Source of the DNA: Methylobacter psychrophilus
GTDB lineage: Bacteria > Pseudomonadota > Gammaproteobacteria > Methylococcales > Methylomonadaceae
DNA: 64,000 bases
Direction of reading: 5' to 3'
Assembly: GCF_025583945.1 (NCBI RefSeq)
Contig: NZ_JAOEGU010000001.1
Span: 229,191 to 293,190 of the forward strand
This document shows, piece by piece, positions 34,564 through 44,757 of this stretch. Every line of letters begins with the position of its first letter. Positions within the stretch are counted from its first letter, which is position 1. The notes beneath the pieces are model-generated. The model ran no database searches. It was given only the letters and a program-made list of their open reading frames with translations, and was not told the origin of the DNA. Both the position numbers and the translations under genes were made by a program.

Positions 34564-35697
34564 TTGGAAGCAGATTGGCCAAAAGGTTATAAAGCGGAAC
34601 GTCGTAAATGGGTTACTGTTCTGGATAAAATGATTGTCCAGGACTTAATGAAAACATTACTGTCTGTGCTGACGGTAATTGTGGTGATTATTGTCAGTCG
34701 AAAATTTATCAGGGTTCTTGATGATGCTATTGCCGGGCAGGTGTCAAATGAAACTTTGTTGAGTATTCTGGGCTTAAAAACCATTGTAGCCAGTATTGAA
34801 TTTTTGCCGGTTGCACTATTTATGGCGGTGTTAATGGTAATGGGCAGAATGTACAGGGATCAGGAAATGGCTGCGGTCGCTTCAGCTGGCGGTGGTGCAG
34901 GAACCATCTATCGCGCTGTATTTTTGTTGGTTTTTCCATTAAGTGTACTGTCTGTTGGTTTGTCTTTATATGTTTCGCCATGGGCAGAATCTCAGGTAGA
35001 TAAGTTAATGCAGCAAGGTCAAGACTCGGCTGATCTGCGAGGTGTTGCTGCCGGAAAATTTAGTGAATATAGCCAAGGTGATCTGGTTTTTTATGTGGAA
35101 AAAATTAGCGACGATAAAAAGATGCATAATGTTTTTGTACAAAATAGACATAATACCAACGTAGCCATTATTAATGCTGAATCAGCGAGATTAAAAGACT
35201 TGCCTGACGGAAAATATATTATTTTTGAGAATGGCGAGCAAGTACAAGGGCAACCAGGCACCTTAAATTATGTGATTGAACAGTTTGTAGAGTATGCCGT
35301 AAGAATAGAAGAAAAAGTATCCGTGGCTGCGGTCAACAGGCAGGCACTCCCTGCCGATTTGCTCTGGGGTTCTGATCTGATGTTATATGTGGCTGAATTA
35401 CAGCGCCGTTTTTCCATTCCTTTGGGAGCCATGTTATTAAGTTTTGTTGCCGTGCCGTTAGCCCAAATTTCGCCTCGCAGCGGTGTGTACGGAAATATGT
35501 TCGCAGGATTTTTAATTTATTTTAGTTATGGAAATCTTGTGCGTGTCAGCCAGAGCTGGGTGATGAGTGAGACTATCCCCGCATGGTTGGGTGGTTTGGG
35601 TGTTAATGTTTTATTATTATTGATTGGTAGTTTTTTATTGGCAAGATTGTATGGCTGGCAGTGGCTGCTAATGAAAGTTAGAGGAAAGGTATCTTAA
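34564..35697 (+). CDS. lptF: LPS export ABC transporter permease LptF
   Basis: With LptG and the ATPase LptB it extracts lipopolysaccharide from the inner membrane and feeds it to the LptC-A-D bridge. This 377-residue protein has the six-helix YjgP/YjgQ layout: three helices before residue 130, a periplasmic beta-jellyroll (about 130-275) and three helices at the end. Diagnostic pieces are RKFIRVLDDAIAGQV and RFSIPLGAMLLSFVAVPLA. I chose TTG 34564, which has AGGGAGA at good spacing; the frame also opens at TTG 34546, and ATG 34630 aligns best with the E. coli start. The gene is followed directly by lptG (the stop abuts its GTG). Confidence 0.9.
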   Translation: MEADWPKGYKAERRKWVTVLDKMIVQDLMKTLLSVLTVIVVIIVSRKFIRVLDDAIAGQVSNETLLSILGLKTIVASIEFLPVALFMAVLMVMGRMYRDQEMAAVASAGGGAGTIYRAVFLLVFPLSVLSVGLSLYVSPWAESQVDKLMQQGQDSADLRGVAAGKFSEYSQGDLVFYVEKISDDKKMHNVFVQNRHNTNVAIINAESARLKDLPDGKYIIFENGEQVQGQPGTLNYVIEQFVEYAVRIEEKVSVAAVNRQALPADLLWGSDLMLYVAELQRRFSIPLGAMLLSFVAVPLAQISPRSGVYGNMFAGFLIYFSYGNLVRVSQSWVMSETIPAWLGGLGVNVLLLLIGSFLLARLYGWQWLLMKVRGKVS

Positions 35698-36765
35698 GTG
35701 CGTGTATTAACGGGTTATATTGTCAGAGAAATTCTAAAAGGTTCATTTGTTGCGCTGTTATTGTTATTGACCCTGTTTAATTTATTCACTTTTAGTGATG
35801 AGTTAAAAGATTTGGGTAATGGCTATGGCTTAAAACAAATTTTTTATTATCTTGCGCTGACTTCTCCCAGTGTTTTTTATGAGTTGGTTCCGGCGTCTGC
35901 ATTATTGGGTAGCCTGTTTATCTTGGGAGCAATGGGTAATAATCGTGAGTTGATTGCGATGCGAGCTGCCGGGTTATCTGTGTTCGGCATTATTAGGGCC
36001 GTTATGCTGGCTGGGGGGGTATTGGTTGTTATTTCAATACTTATCGGTGAGTTTGTTGCTCCGGTCACTCAGCAAATGGCGCAAATGGTCAGAGTTTCTT
36101 CGCGTAATGAGCAGGTTATTATGAATGCAAAATACGGACTTTGGTTACGTGAAGACAAAAAATTTATTAATGTTCGGCAAATAGTGGATAACGGTAATTT
36201 GGCCGATATCAGTGTTTACGAATTGAATGATCAAAAGCATTTGCACCAGACTATGCACGCTGATCAAGCGGTTTATTTGGGTAAGCAGCAATGGAGTCTA
36301 AAGAATACCAAAACATCAGAAATTTCAACGCAAAAAATGGGCACCAGTGCTCAGGATAACCAACTCTGGAAGTCATCAATTGCACCTGATTTATTAAAAA
36401 TTGTCGTGGTTAAGCCTAATAATTTATCGATAATTGATTTGTTCAGTTATGTAAATTATTTAAAGAAAAATCATCAAAAATCCCATGTTTTTGAACTGGC
36501 TTTTTGGGGGCGCGTAGTTAATCCTTTGGTTACCCTGGTTATGTTATTGTTATCTGCGCCCTTTGTGATCGGTGTTAAACGAGGTGTCAGTGTTGGTGAA
36601 AGAATGATGATAGGTGTTGTCATTGGCATGGGTTTTAATATTATCGATAAAATTGTAGGGCATATCGGCTTGATTTATGACTTGAGTCCGCCATTAATGG
36701 CATTTATTCCCAGTTTGACTGTTTTGGCACTGGCACTATTGGCATTGAAGCGGGTACAGGACTAG
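35698..36765 (+). CDS. lptG: LPS export ABC transporter permease LptG
   Basis: The partner permease of LptF, 355 residues. It has six membrane helices around a periplasmic jellyroll (about 125-265). Family markers include the N-terminus MRVLTGYIVREILKG, ELVPASALLGSLFILG near residue 62 and ELAFWGRVVNPLVTLVML near residue 265. The start is GTG, immediately after the lptF stop. LptB and LptC are not in the window. Confidence 0.93.
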   Translation: MRVLTGYIVREILKGSFVALLLLLTLFNLFTFSDELKDLGNGYGLKQIFYYLALTSPSVFYELVPASALLGSLFILGAMGNNRELIAMRAAGLSVFGIIRAVMLAGGVLVVISILIGEFVAPVTQQMAQMVRVSSRNEQVIMNAKYGLWLREDKKFINVRQIVDNGNLADISVYELNDQKHLHQTMHADQAVYLGKQQWSLKNTKTSEISTQKMGTSAQDNQLWKSSIAPDLLKIVVVKPNNLSIIDLFSYVNYLKKNHQKSHVFELAFWGRVVNPLVTLVMLLLSAPFVIGVKRGVSVGERMMIGVVIGMGFNIIDKIVGHIGLIYDLSPPLMAFIPSLTVLALALLALKRVQD

Positions 36766-36937
36766 TTAATATCAACATGCAGTGGTGTATTTTTGAAGTT
36801 CATCATATCGGTTCTAATGCTCAATTTTGTTTCGGGTACCTGCCTGGATTAACTTCACTATAGCCTTGTTTCGTCAATAATAGCCTGAACATTGGTTTGT
36901 TTTAGAGTCAAATATACCAATAGTCGGTGTTTTTATC

Positions 36938-36966
36938 TGTAACTAAACTACCAGACGGTATATAAT
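36938..36966 (+). promoter_or_regulatory. Possible secA promoter
   Basis: A consensus -10 TATAAT at 36961-36966 lies 47 bases before the secA ATG. The -35 region 17 bases upstream (TGTAAC) is poor. The 248-base lptG-secA gap holds nothing else recognisable. No SecM-like arrest gene is seen upstream of secA. Confidence 0.35.
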
Positions 36967-37013
36967 CCAACGTTTTTAGTCAATCATTTGCTAAATTCAC
37001 ACCGGAAGAAAAC

Positions 37014-39740
37014 ATGCTGGGTAAGCTGGTTAAATTTGTTGTAGGGAGCCGTAACGACAGGCTGATAAAGAAGAAAAAGAAACTGGTCAAAAAGATCAAT
37101 TCTTTAGCTTCGGAATACGAAAAGTTATCTGATGAGGCATTAAAAGCAAAAACTCAAGAGTTTCGTGATCGTCTGACACAAGGTGAAAAGCTCGATAACC
37201 TGATCCCTGAAGCATTTTCAGCGGTCAGGGAAGCTTCTTCGCGAGTCTTCGGCATGCGTCACTTTGATGTTCAGTTTATTGGCGGCATGATCCTTCATGA
37301 CGGTAAAATTGCCGAAATGAAAACCGGTGAGGGTAAAACCTTGATGTCAACATTGGCGGCCTATTTAAATGCCCTCCCGGGGCGTGGTGTGCATGTTGTT
37401 ACGGTAAATGATTATCTGGCCAAGCGTGACGCTGAATGGATGGGCAGGCTTTACGCTTTTCTTGGCATGACCACAGGCGTTATCATTAGTCAGATGGATA
37501 ATGGGCCAAGGCGTGATGCTTATGCGGCAGATATTACTTACGGTACCAATAACGAATTTGGATTTGATTATCTGCGCGACAACATGGCTTTCAGCCTGGA
37601 GCAAAAAGTCCAGCGCGATTTAAGTTTTGCTATTATTGATGAGGTGGATTCCATTCTTATTGATGAAGCGAGAACGCCGCTAATTATTTCCGGGCCAACG
37701 GAAGAAAGCACAGAAATATACATCAAAGCCAACGAAATTATCCCGTTGCTAAAAAGACAGGATGATGACGAGCACCCTGGCGATTATACGGTTGATGAAA
37801 AGACGCGTCAGGTCTATTTGACTGAAGCCGGTCATGAGTGTATCGAACGCTTAATGCTTGAGCATGGCTTGATGGCTGAAGGAACCAGTCTTTATGATGC
37901 CGCCAACATTCGTCTCATGCATTATCTGAATGCATCCTTACGTGGCCATGTCTTATTTAAAAAAGACGTCGATTATATTGTCGCAAACAATGAAGTGGTT
38001 ATCGTTGATGAGTTTACCGGCCGGATAATGCCTGGACGGCGTTGGTCTGAAGGCTTGCATCAAGCCATTGAAGCGAAAGAACATGTGGCTATTAATAGTG
38101 AAAATCAGACGCTGGCTTCAATCACTTTCCAGAACTATTTTCGCTTGTACGATAAACTTTCAGGTATGACCGGTACTGCCGATACTGAAGCGTTTGAGCT
38201 GAACAAGATTTATGGTCTTGAAGTTGTTGTAGTACCAACGCATCGGCCCATGATTCGTAAAGACTTGGGTGACTTGGTTTACCTGACTACCGATGAAAAA
38301 TACATCGCTGTTGCCAATGACATTAAAAGTTGTGTTAGTCGTGGACAACCAGTTTTAGTGGGAACGACTTCCATTGAAAACTCTGAACTCTTGTCTGAGT
38401 TGCTAAAAAAACATGGTATTAATCACGAAGTACTTAATGCCAAACAGCACGAACGTGAAGCACATATTATCGAGCAAGCAGGTATGCCGGGCGCAGTCAC
38501 TATCGCTACCAATATGGCAGGGCGAGGTACCGACATTGTCCTGGGTGGTAATCTGGATGCCGAGCTTAAGCTTTTGGGTGAAGATGCCACTGATGCCGAA
38601 AAACAAAAAGTGCGTGGCATCTGGCTGGATAGACATAATCAAGTACTTGCTAATGGCGGCTTGCATGTTATTGGTTCGGAACGTCATGAGTCTCGCCGTA
38701 TCGACAATCAATTAAGAGGCCGTTCCGGTCGTCAGGGTGATCCTGGTTCAACAAGATTTTATTTATCTTTGCAAGATGATTTGATGCGGATTTTTGCCTC
38801 TGACCGTGTCGCCGGATTGATGAAGAAACTGGGTATGGGCGATGGCGAAGCGATAGAACATCCGTGGGTGACCCGGTCAATTGAAAACGCGCAGCGCAAG
38901 GTTGAAGGGCGTAATTTTGATATACGCAAAGAAATTCTGGCTTATGACGATGTCGCGAATGATCAGCGTAAAGTGATTTATACCCAGCGTAATGAGTTGA
39001 TGGCGGCCAAAGAAATTTCCGACATTATTACGGCTATCCGTGAAGATGTTGTTAATAACGTGATTACCCAGTATATTCCTGCAAAAACCATGGTTGAGCA
39101 ATGGGATATAAAAGGTTTGGAAGAGCATTTGCAGCAGGAATTTAATGTTCAAGTCCCCGTCCAAAAAATGCTGGATGACGATCATAATATGCAGGAAGCC
39201 TCTTTACGTACCCGAATTATTGATATTCTGGAACAGAATCACAAAGAAAAAGAGCAGCAAATTACTCAGGAGGTATTGCAGCATTTTGAAAAATCAGTGA
39301 TGTTGCAAGTGTTGGATACCAGTTGGAAAGAACATCTGGCAGCGATGGATTATTTGCGTCAGGGTATCCACTTTAGAGGTTATGCGCAAAAAGATCCCAA
39401 GCAGGAATATAAACGCGAAGCCTTTGAGATGTTTACCAGTCTGCTGGAACATATCAAATATGAAGTGATCGGGATTTTGTTTAAAGTGCAGGTTCGGCAG
39501 GAAGAAGATGTTCTGGCGATTGATGAACAAATGCAGGCACCTAAAGAAATGCATTTTGAACATGCAGCTGCACCTGTTGCTGAAAATTATGATGAAGCAT
39601 TGGTTAGTTCTGCAGCGTCTGAAGATGAAGCCATCGCAGAGCAACCTTTTGTCCGGGATGGCGATAAAGTAGGTCGTAATGATCCATGTCCTTGCGGTTC
39701 AGGAAAAAAGTACAAGCAATGCCATGGTAAATTAAGCTAA
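37014..39740 (+). CDS. secA: Preprotein translocase ATPase SecA
   Basis: The motor that drives unfolded preproteins through SecYEG, at 908 residues the usual length. Walker A is MKTGEGKT (about 103-110) and the DEAD-type Walker B region is [18 protein letters not shown]. The cross-linking domain, the C-terminal scaffold and a zinc-binding SEC-C tail ([13 protein letters not shown] at the end) are present, so the SecB/ribosome-binding tail is intact. The linker of about 60 residues before the tail is acidic and variable, as in the family. The ATG at 37014 has GGAAG upstream. It appears monocistronic, with a strong terminator following. Confidence 0.97.
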   Translation: MLGKLVKFVVGSRNDRLIKKKKKLVKKINSLASEYEKLSDEALKAKTQEFRDRLTQGEKLDNLIPEAFSAVREASSRVFGMRHFDVQFIGGMILHDGKIAEMKTGEGKTLMSTLAAYLNALPGRGVHVVTVNDYLAKRDAEWMGRLYAFLGMTTGVIISQMDNGPRRDAYAADITYGTNNEFGFDYLRDNMAFSLEQKVQRDLSFAIIDEVDSILIDEARTPLIISGPTEESTEIYIKANEIIPLLKRQDDDEHPGDYTVDEKTRQVYLTEAGHECIERLMLEHGLMAEGTSLYDAANIRLMHYLNASLRGHVLFKKDVDYIVANNEVVIVDEFTGRIMPGRRWSEGLHQAIEAKEHVAINSENQTLASITFQNYFRLYDKLSGMTGTADTEAFELNKIYGLEVVVVPTHRPMIRKDLGDLVYLTTDEKYIAVANDIKSCVSRGQPVLVGTTSIENSELLSELLKKHGINHEVLNAKQHEREAHIIEQAGMPGAVTIATNMAGRGTDIVLGGNLDAELKLLGEDATDAEKQKVRGIWLDRHNQVLANGGLHVIGSERHESRRIDNQLRGRSGRQGDPGSTRFYLSLQDDLMRIFASDRVAGLMKKLGMGDGEAIEHPWVTRSIENAQRKVEGRNFDIRKEILAYDDVANDQRKVIYTQRNELMAAKEISDIITAIREDVVNNVITQYIPAKTMVEQWDIKGLEEHLQQEFNVQVPVQKMLDDDHNMQEASLRTRIIDILEQNHKEKEQQITQEVLQHFEKSVMLQVLDTSWKEHLAAMDYLRQGIHFRGYAQKDPKQEYKREAFEMFTSLLEHIKYEVIGILFKVQVRQEEDVLAIDEQMQAPKEMHFEHAAAPVAENYDEALVSSAASEDEAIAEQPFVRDGDKVGRNDPCPCGSGKKYKQCHGKLS

Positions 39741-39765
39741 AAATTTTTACCAGCAGTCAATAAAG

Positions 39766-39830
39766 TGGCTGGAAGTGATTGTTTGCCTTGTTGTTAATAA
39801 CAGGGTAAACGATTACTTCCGGCCATTTTT
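39766..39830 (+). terminator. Long stem-loop terminator after secA
   Basis: The arms of about 27 bases start TGGCTGGAAGTGATTG and end ATTACTTCCGGCCA, pairing throughout with several G-U pairs, around a 6-base loop, followed by TTTTT. It ends the secA transcript. The rest of the 312-base gap to 40052 shows no gene; a promoter for the next gene is not clear. Confidence 0.85.
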
Positions 39831-40052
39831 GTTTGTGGGGTTGTTGGATTAACTAATTAAATTAACTGTAGAAGCCAAACCTGTGTGTTTGCTTTAACAT
39901 TACAGGAATATGTTGAATTGGGCGAATACTGTTGCAATCATAATATCGGCGGCCCGAGAATAGCTTTCATCAGTCAAAATACTTTCGTTACCAGAAAATG
40001 TACGTTAGAATTTGCTGTTATCGACACCAAAACTGGATTTGTGGGGTAAGCC

Positions 40053-40526
40053 ATGAATAATCAATCAATTTCCGAGTACCTGTCTACCCACGAGTTTTTC
40101 TCGGGGTTCAGCGATGATGTTCTGAAATTTTTATGTGAGTGTTCCAGCAGCTGTGAACTTAAAAAAGGGCAGGTCCTGTTTAGACCTGGCGAAAACGCCG
40201 ACAAGTTTTATGTGATTCGCCATGGAGGTATCTCCATGCAAATACCGGCGATAATAGGCCCTGCTCTTGAGATACAAGCTCTGGGTAAGAATGAGGTTTT
40301 GGGATGGTCTTGGTTGATATCTCCCTATAAGTGGAATTTTCAAACCAAGGCTGAAGAGGACTCCGAATTACTCCAGTTTGATGGGGCAGCCATATTGGCA
40401 AGGTGCGAGCAGGAACCAAAATTTGGCTATCAGTTGTTAAAGAGATTTACCGTATTAATGTCGGTGGGCCTTAATGCGGCTCGTCAGAAAATGATGGAGG
40501 AATGGAATCCGGCCGGGTTTGCCTAA
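40053..40526 (+). CDS. Cyclic-nucleotide-binding-domain protein without DNA-binding domain
   Basis: A 157-residue protein made almost wholly of one cyclic-nucleotide-binding fold. The beta-roll is visible from KKGQVLFRPGENADKFYVI (about 37-55) to the phosphate-binding cassette region around GKNEVLGWSW (about 77-86), then a C-helix LLKRFTVLMSVGLNAARQK. There is no helix-turn-helix, so it is not a Crp/Fnr regulator. The cassette lacks the Arg-Ser/Thr pair expected for strong cAMP binding. A sensor or partner domain of a signalling complex is possible. It lies downstream of the secA terminator and upstream of a MITE-like element 4 bases after its stop. Confidence 0.75.
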   Translation: MNNQSISEYLSTHEFFSGFSDDVLKFLCECSSSCELKKGQVLFRPGENADKFYVIRHGGISMQIPAIIGPALEIQALGKNEVLGWSWLISPYKWNFQTKAEEDSELLQFDGAAILARCEQEPKFGYQLLKRFTVLMSVGLNAARQKMMEEWNPAGFA

Positions 40527-40530
40527 GAGA

Positions 40531-40680
40531 CTGTCCGAGAATAGAAAATCGACTGCGGAAAAGCTATTTTGGTCATGTTTTCCGCTTATTTTCGTTTAAT
40601 AGAGCAACTACTTGCCTCAAATGACCAAAAAATCTGACTCAAAATAGCTCTCCCCCGCTATGGCTCCTATTCTCGGACAG
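40531..40680 (+). mobile_element. MITE-like element C, copy 2 (150 bp, perfect 14-bp terminal inverted repeats)
   Basis: Terminal repeats are CTGTCCGAGAATAG (40531-40544) and CTATTCTCGGACAG (40667-40680). The length equals that of copy 1. It begins 4 bases after the stop of the cyclic-nucleotide-binding gene. There is no transposase frame, so it would depend on an IS elsewhere with the same ends. Confidence 0.8.
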
Positions 40681-40758
40681 CCCCCTGGGAGTCTGTTTTG
40701 GTATAGAAAGCCTGCTGCTAATTTACAGGTAAGTAAGCTCCAAAATAAAACCAGATCC

Positions 40759-42306
40759 TTATGTGCTTTTTTTCATCATGTTTTTACTTTGTTCTTTTGC
40801 TTGGTACATTCTTGTATCGGCTTTTATAAGTAATTCGCTCATTTCTGTGCCATCGTCCGGATAAACGGCAATTCCCAAGCTGATGCCAACCTTTAATTCA
40901 ATACTTTGGATAAAAACCGGCTGTGCAAACTGGGCTTGAATTTTCTGCGCAATTTTTTGCGCATTTTCGTAAGATGTGTTTTCCAGCAGGATTACAAATT
41001 CATCGCCGCTGATTCTGCTCAAGGTATCCTCATTTCTGATGCAATTCTTTAGTAACGTGCCCAAAGTCTTAAGTAGCTGATCACCAACTTCGTGACCATA
41101 GGTATCATTGACTTTCTTGAACTCATTCAGGTCGAGAAACATGGTCGAAAATGTTAAGTTGCGACGTTGTGCTCGGGAACAGGCTTGGCTAAATCGATCA
41201 GTTAGTAATGACCTATTGGGGAGTCCTGTCAAGGCATCATGTGTTGCCATGTAAAGCAAATGCTTGGCTGCTAGGGTCCTTTGTTCTTCCTTGCGTAGAT
41301 AGATGTTTAGAAAAAGTAGCATGAGCATCAGGAACAGAAGCAAAGTACTGCCTGTTGATATTACCAGTGGCAAGTCGAGATCAGACCAGCCCAGTTTTTT
41401 TTCAACACTGATGGCGAACGGCTGGCCTTTGCTGTACAGTTTTCTTTCGGAGGTGAGTTTGGGGAATAAGCTGGCTCCTAATTCATTCGGTGGCAAAGAT
41501 GCTGAAATATGTAATAACAAGCCTTCAGGATCATCACTTGAATAGTTCGAGTGGTAAAGACGAAAATCCAGATTTTCTACCAAAACAGCGATCTTCTTTT
41601 GGATTGCTTCTGCGCTGACTATTAATAGCGCCAGCGCTTGTTTTCGCTTGGAATTATCCCCTCTGGGAGGATCGGGAACAGGGTGATAGAGAATATAGCC
41701 GCGAGGCCCCTCGACTAGGTTAAACGGGATGGTAGCAACTGGGGAATGTAGTTTTTGTGCTTGATTTAATGCCTCGCGCATAAACTTAGCTGAATCCATG
41801 TCTGCACCAATTAGTTGCCTGGTATCAGGTGACATTGGTTCAATAAAAATAATCGGATTATATACAGGCTTTTTTTTAACAGATTCCCAAATGCGGGGAT
41901 CAGCCATATAACTAAACGCTTTCACTTTGAACTGGGGAAACCAGGATTTTTTTTGTCTGGCGATAAATTCGGCTAAATCAATTTGTTTTACGGTAAGCGC
42001 AACCTCGAGTCCATAAACATGCGGGTAGCGGGCAAGAATTAGTCGTGCGTAACGGGATGTGCTTTCTCTATCGGCATATTCAATGGCGCTAAGAAATGCA
42101 CTAAAACCCTCCAAAATTGACTCATTGTCACGGGCGATGAGTTCGATACTATCGTGCAATTGTACGATTCTTTGATTGAAAGCGACTTCAGCTTCATCTA
42201 ATACAAATTTGGATGCTATATTTATAGTGACGGCTGTTACTAAAGTCCATCCCAGAAAGACGAGGCCATAAATCCAGAAGGATTTTATCTTGAATATATT
42301 TAGCAA
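40759..42306 (-). CDS. CHASE-GGDEF membrane diguanylate cyclase
   Basis: A 515-residue inner-membrane protein that would make cyclic di-GMP. It has an N-terminal membrane helix (about 12-31), a periplasmic CHASE sensor domain (about 60-240, with PMSPDTRQLIGAD), a second membrane helix (about 308-328) and a GGDEF domain (about 345-510). The signature is SGDEF, not GGDEF, at the tip of RISGDEFVILLEN; Ser at that position is found in active cyclases. The inhibitory I-site RNED precedes it at the usual five-residue distance, so product inhibition is expected. The ligand is unknown. It is monocistronic, facing the MITE. Confidence 0.88.
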   Translation of the reverse strand: MLNIFKIKSFWIYGLVFLGWTLVTAVTINIASKFVLDEAEVAFNQRIVQLHDSIELIARDNESILEGFSAFLSAIEYADRESTSRYARLILARYPHVYGLEVALTVKQIDLAEFIARQKKSWFPQFKVKAFSYMADPRIWESVKKKPVYNPIIFIEPMSPDTRQLIGADMDSAKFMREALNQAQKLHSPVATIPFNLVEGPRGYILYHPVPDPPRGDNSKRKQALALLIVSAEAIQKKIAVLVENLDFRLYHSNYSSDDPEGLLLHISASLPPNELGASLFPKLTSERKLYSKGQPFAISVEKKLGWSDLDLPLVISTGSTLLLFLMLMLLFLNIYLRKEEQRTLAAKHLLYMATHDALTGLPNRSLLTDRFSQACSRAQRRNLTFSTMFLDLNEFKKVNDTYGHEVGDQLLKTLGTLLKNCIRNEDTLSRISGDEFVILLENTSYENAQKIAQKIQAQFAQPVFIQSIELKVGISLGIAVYPDDGTEMSELLIKADTRMYQAKEQSKNMMKKST

Positions 42307-42625
42307 GTCGTTTTTTCTTTTTTTGTGGCCACTGTTTCGTATCCCTGAAAAGACTAAGTAATCGTCTGGCTTTTCTGGTCGATTAGCACTGGTGTGTTAA
42401 TTTCAAATTAATTGAGATGATACAGGAAGCAGAAAGGATAAGTGCAGTTTTTTCACGTTCTTGAGTTATCCAATGAACGTTTTATGAAAGCAGTGAGAGG
42501 TCTGGATGGAGTATATGGAATTCAGGTCTTTTTACACTGAAGCCCCTATGTATTTTGTGATGGTCCATAGCGGCTTACTTGTTACGATCAAAATTCCCGT
42601 AAAGGGTCAGCGTTGCAGAGAGTTT
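42307..42625. other. Intergenic stretch with no recognised feature
   Basis: The 319 bases between the CHASE-GGDEF start and the iscA stop hold no gene I can support. They would contain the promoter of the CHASE-GGDEF gene (minus strand) and the 3' end of the isc transcript. Confidence 0.4.
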
Positions 42626-42952
42626 TTACCCTACCGAAAAGCTCTCGCCACAGCCGCAGGTACCTTTAACATTGGGGTTGTTAAATTTAAAAGCTTCATT
42701 AATACCTTCTCTGCGATAATCCAGTTCTATGCCATCCACAAATTCCAGATCGCTTTGCGGTACGATAACTTTAACACCAAAACCTTCAAATACGGTGTCA
42801 TTTTCATTCAGCGTATCGGCATAATCCAGTACATAGGCATAGCCCGAGCAACCGGATTTTTTTACACCTAATTTTAAACCGATTCCCTGGCCACGTTTTT
42901 CCAGCTGTTTTTTTATTTGACGAGCTGCACTTTCAGTTAATGAGACAGACAT
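42626..42952 (-). CDS. iscA: IscA-type iron-sulfur cluster carrier
   Basis: A 108-residue A-type carrier (HesB/IscA/SufA family) that passes Fe-S clusters to target proteins. The three conserved cysteines are visible: one in [10 protein letters not shown] (about residue 34) and two in the C-terminal CGCGESF. Length is that of IscA (107). It is 10 bases downstream of the cysteine desulfurase gene, the third gene of an iscR-desulfurase-iscA unit. IscU, hscA, hscB and fdx do not follow. ErpA or SufA cannot be excluded by sequence alone, but the gene order favours IscA. Confidence 0.9.
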   Translation of the reverse strand: MSVSLTESAARQIKKQLEKRGQGIGLKLGVKKSGCSGYAYVLDYADTLNENDTVFEGFGVKVIVPQSDLEFVDGIELDYRREGINEAFKFNNPNVKGTCGCGESFSVG

Positions 42953-42962
42953 AACACCCTCT

Positions 42963-44072
42963 TTATGCTTGGTAAGCCAAGGCTTTTAATTGATTAATAA
43001 ATTCAAGTACTTCAATTTCAGTATTAGCCATACCTAAACTGATGCGTATGGCGCCTTTTGCAAGCCCGGCTTCTACACCCATCGCGATAAGTATCGGGCT
43101 GGGTATTCTACCGCCACTGGCACATGCCGAGCCACTGGAAACAGCAATCGCTTTTTGATCCAGTTTCATTAACAACATTTCACCATCAATTCCAGGGATG
43201 CCAAACTGGATGGTATTCGGTAATCGGTTTGCCTGCCGGGCAAAAATAGTTAAGCCAGGAATAGTGGCTAAATGCGCTTCCAGCAGTGTTCGTAAAGCCA
43301 GTAGTTGTTTGCTGCGATTGGTTAATTCGGTTTTTGCAAGTTCTGCGGCTTTGCCAAAGCCGACGATAGCGGCAACATTTTCAGTACCGGCTCTTAGTCC
43401 CTGTTCCTGTCCGCCACCACGAAAGACCGGGTTTATCTCCAGGCCTTTTTCAAACAGTAGGGCACCACAGCCTTTAGGACCATAGATTTTATGGCTCGAT
43501 AGCGACATCAAGTGAACCCCCAGTCGGTTAAATGAGACCGGTATTTTACCTAATGCCTGCACGGCATCGGTATGAACAATAATGTTGTTTGCTCTTAACT
43601 TTTGGACACAGGGCGCCAAGTTCTGGATGACTCCGGTTTCATTATTGGCCATCATGATCGAAACCAGATCCGGTTTTTTGTTAATCAGATCCTCAATGGC
43701 CGTTTCCGTGACAAGTCCGTTGCCATCGACATTGATGATGTTTAACGTCGAGCCAAGCTGCTTTAAACGCAGGGCAGGTTCAGTAATAGAGGGGTGTTCA
43801 ATCGCGGAAATAGCGAGTCTGCCTTGGGCGGGTAATATGGCTAATGCCAGATTATTTGACTCAGTACCACCGCTGGTGAAAATGACTTGCGATAAGGGGG
43901 CGTCGACCAGCGCCGCAACCTGCTCACGGGCAGTATCAATGGCGCTACGCACGATTCTACCGTGACGATATAAACTGGAAGGATTGCCGTAGAACGAAGT
44001 CAGGAAGGGTAGCATGGCTTCCAGCACCCGATCGTCGATGGGTGTTGTTGCATTGTGATCAAAGTAGATCAT
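42963..44072 (-). CDS. iscS: Cysteine desulfurase (NifS/IscS family)
   Basis: A 369-residue PLP enzyme that takes sulfur from cysteine for Fe-S clusters. The PLP lysine lies in [16 protein letters not shown] and the persulfide cysteine in [10 protein letters not shown], as in group I NifS/IscS. It begins [10 protein letters not shown], a standard NifS-family N-terminus. It is shorter than E. coli IscS (404) at the C-terminus, which holds the IscU-docking tail in IscS, so a NifS-like or specialised form is possible. The start overlaps the iscR stop by 14 bases. Confidence 0.88.
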   Translation of the reverse strand: MIYFDHNATTPIDDRVLEAMLPFLTSFYGNPSSLYRHGRIVRSAIDTAREQVAALVDAPLSQVIFTSGGTESNNLALAILPAQGRLAISAIEHPSITEPALRLKQLGSTLNIINVDGNGLVTETAIEDLINKKPDLVSIMMANNETGVIQNLAPCVQKLRANNIIVHTDAVQALGKIPVSFNRLGVHLMSLSSHKIYGPKGCGALLFEKGLEINPVFRGGGQEQGLRAGTENVAAIVGFGKAAELAKTELTNRSKQLLALRTLLEAHLATIPGLTIFARQANRLPNTIQFGIPGIDGEMLLMKLDQKAIAVSSGSACASGGRIPSPILIAMGVEAGLAKGAIRISLGMANTEIEVLEFINQLKALAYQA

Positions 44073-44559
44073 TCAGATTAGTGATTGATTTTGTCTGGCG
44101 ATGTATTTCAATAACCTGAAGAGCATCCTGTTCTTGTCTTTTGACAATTTCCTGAACACGATGCTTTTCCAGGAGATGAGCCAGAGTGATACCTTTTAAA
44201 TAATCCCTGATTTGTTCGCTCAAGCCCATCCAAAGATCGTGAGTTAAACACGCCTTTTCATTTTGGCAGTTGGATTCACCACCACATTTGGTAGCATCAA
44301 TCGGTTCATCGACAGCAGCAATAATGTCTGCAATATTAATGTCACAAGCCTTACCGGCCAGTGTATAACCGCCACCTGGTCCACGAATGCCTTTTACCAT
44401 ATTGGCACGACGTAAGCGTGCAAATAATTGTTCCAGATAAGACAGGGAAATAGTTTGGCGAGCCGCAATATCGGTTAAGGTAACGGGTTTTGTCTGGCTG
44501 TGAAAAGCCAGGTCGAGCATCGCCGTTACTGCATAACGGCCTTTTGTAGTTAATCGCAC
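44059..44559 (-). CDS. iscR: Fe-S-sensing Rrf2 regulator IscR
   Basis: A 166-residue Rrf2-family repressor that senses the cell's Fe-S status through its own [2Fe-2S] cluster. The N-terminal winged helix starts MRLTTKGRYAVTAML, then ISLSYLEQLFARLRRANMVKG. The ligands Cys92, Cys98, Cys104 and His107 fall at exactly the E. coli IscR numbers. I chose GTG 44559, with GAGG upstream; the TTG at 44574 would add five residues not found in the family. It heads the iscR-iscS-iscA operon and likely represses it from the adjacent site. Confidence 0.95.
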   Translation of the reverse strand: MRLTTKGRYAVTAMLDLAFHSQTKPVTLTDIAARQTISLSYLEQLFARLRRANMVKGIRGPGGGYTLAGKACDINIADIIAAVDEPIDATKCGGESNCQNEKACLTHDLWMGLSEQIRDYLKGITLAHLLEKHRVQEIVKRQEQDALQVIEIHRQTKSITNLNDLL

Positions 44560-44595
44560 TAGATAATCCCTCAAAAAAATAAGTATATTAGTATT

Positions 44596-44627
44596 ACTAT
44601 ACTTAACCTACCAAAATAGTCAACTAT
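44596..44627 (-). promoter_or_regulatory. isc operon promoter overlapping an IscR type 1-like site
   Basis: On the minus strand, TTGACT (44623-44618) and TATAGT (44601-44596) are spaced by 16 bases. The 25-base stretch 44627-44603 begins ATAGTTGACTA, a perfect left half of the IscR type 1 consensus; the right half matches at about 7 of 11 positions. Autoregulation is expected by analogy with E. coli. Confidence 0.6.
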
Positions 44628-44757
44628 TATGCTAAGGGATTGGAAAGTAATGATCATCTAATAATTTTGTGAATTAAGTCTCTGTTGCTGTTGACCGGAG
44701 ATTTTCGACATCGTTAAAAGATGACTTTGTAACATAATTAATTAGCGGAAAAATTAG

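Noticed and set aside
38403..39185. Minus-strand open frames within secA
   Set aside because: They are shadows of the highly conserved secA frame.
42506..42871. + strand open frame of 121 codons
   Set aside because: It lies mostly antisense to iscA and its sequence follows the iscA complement; no ribosome site.
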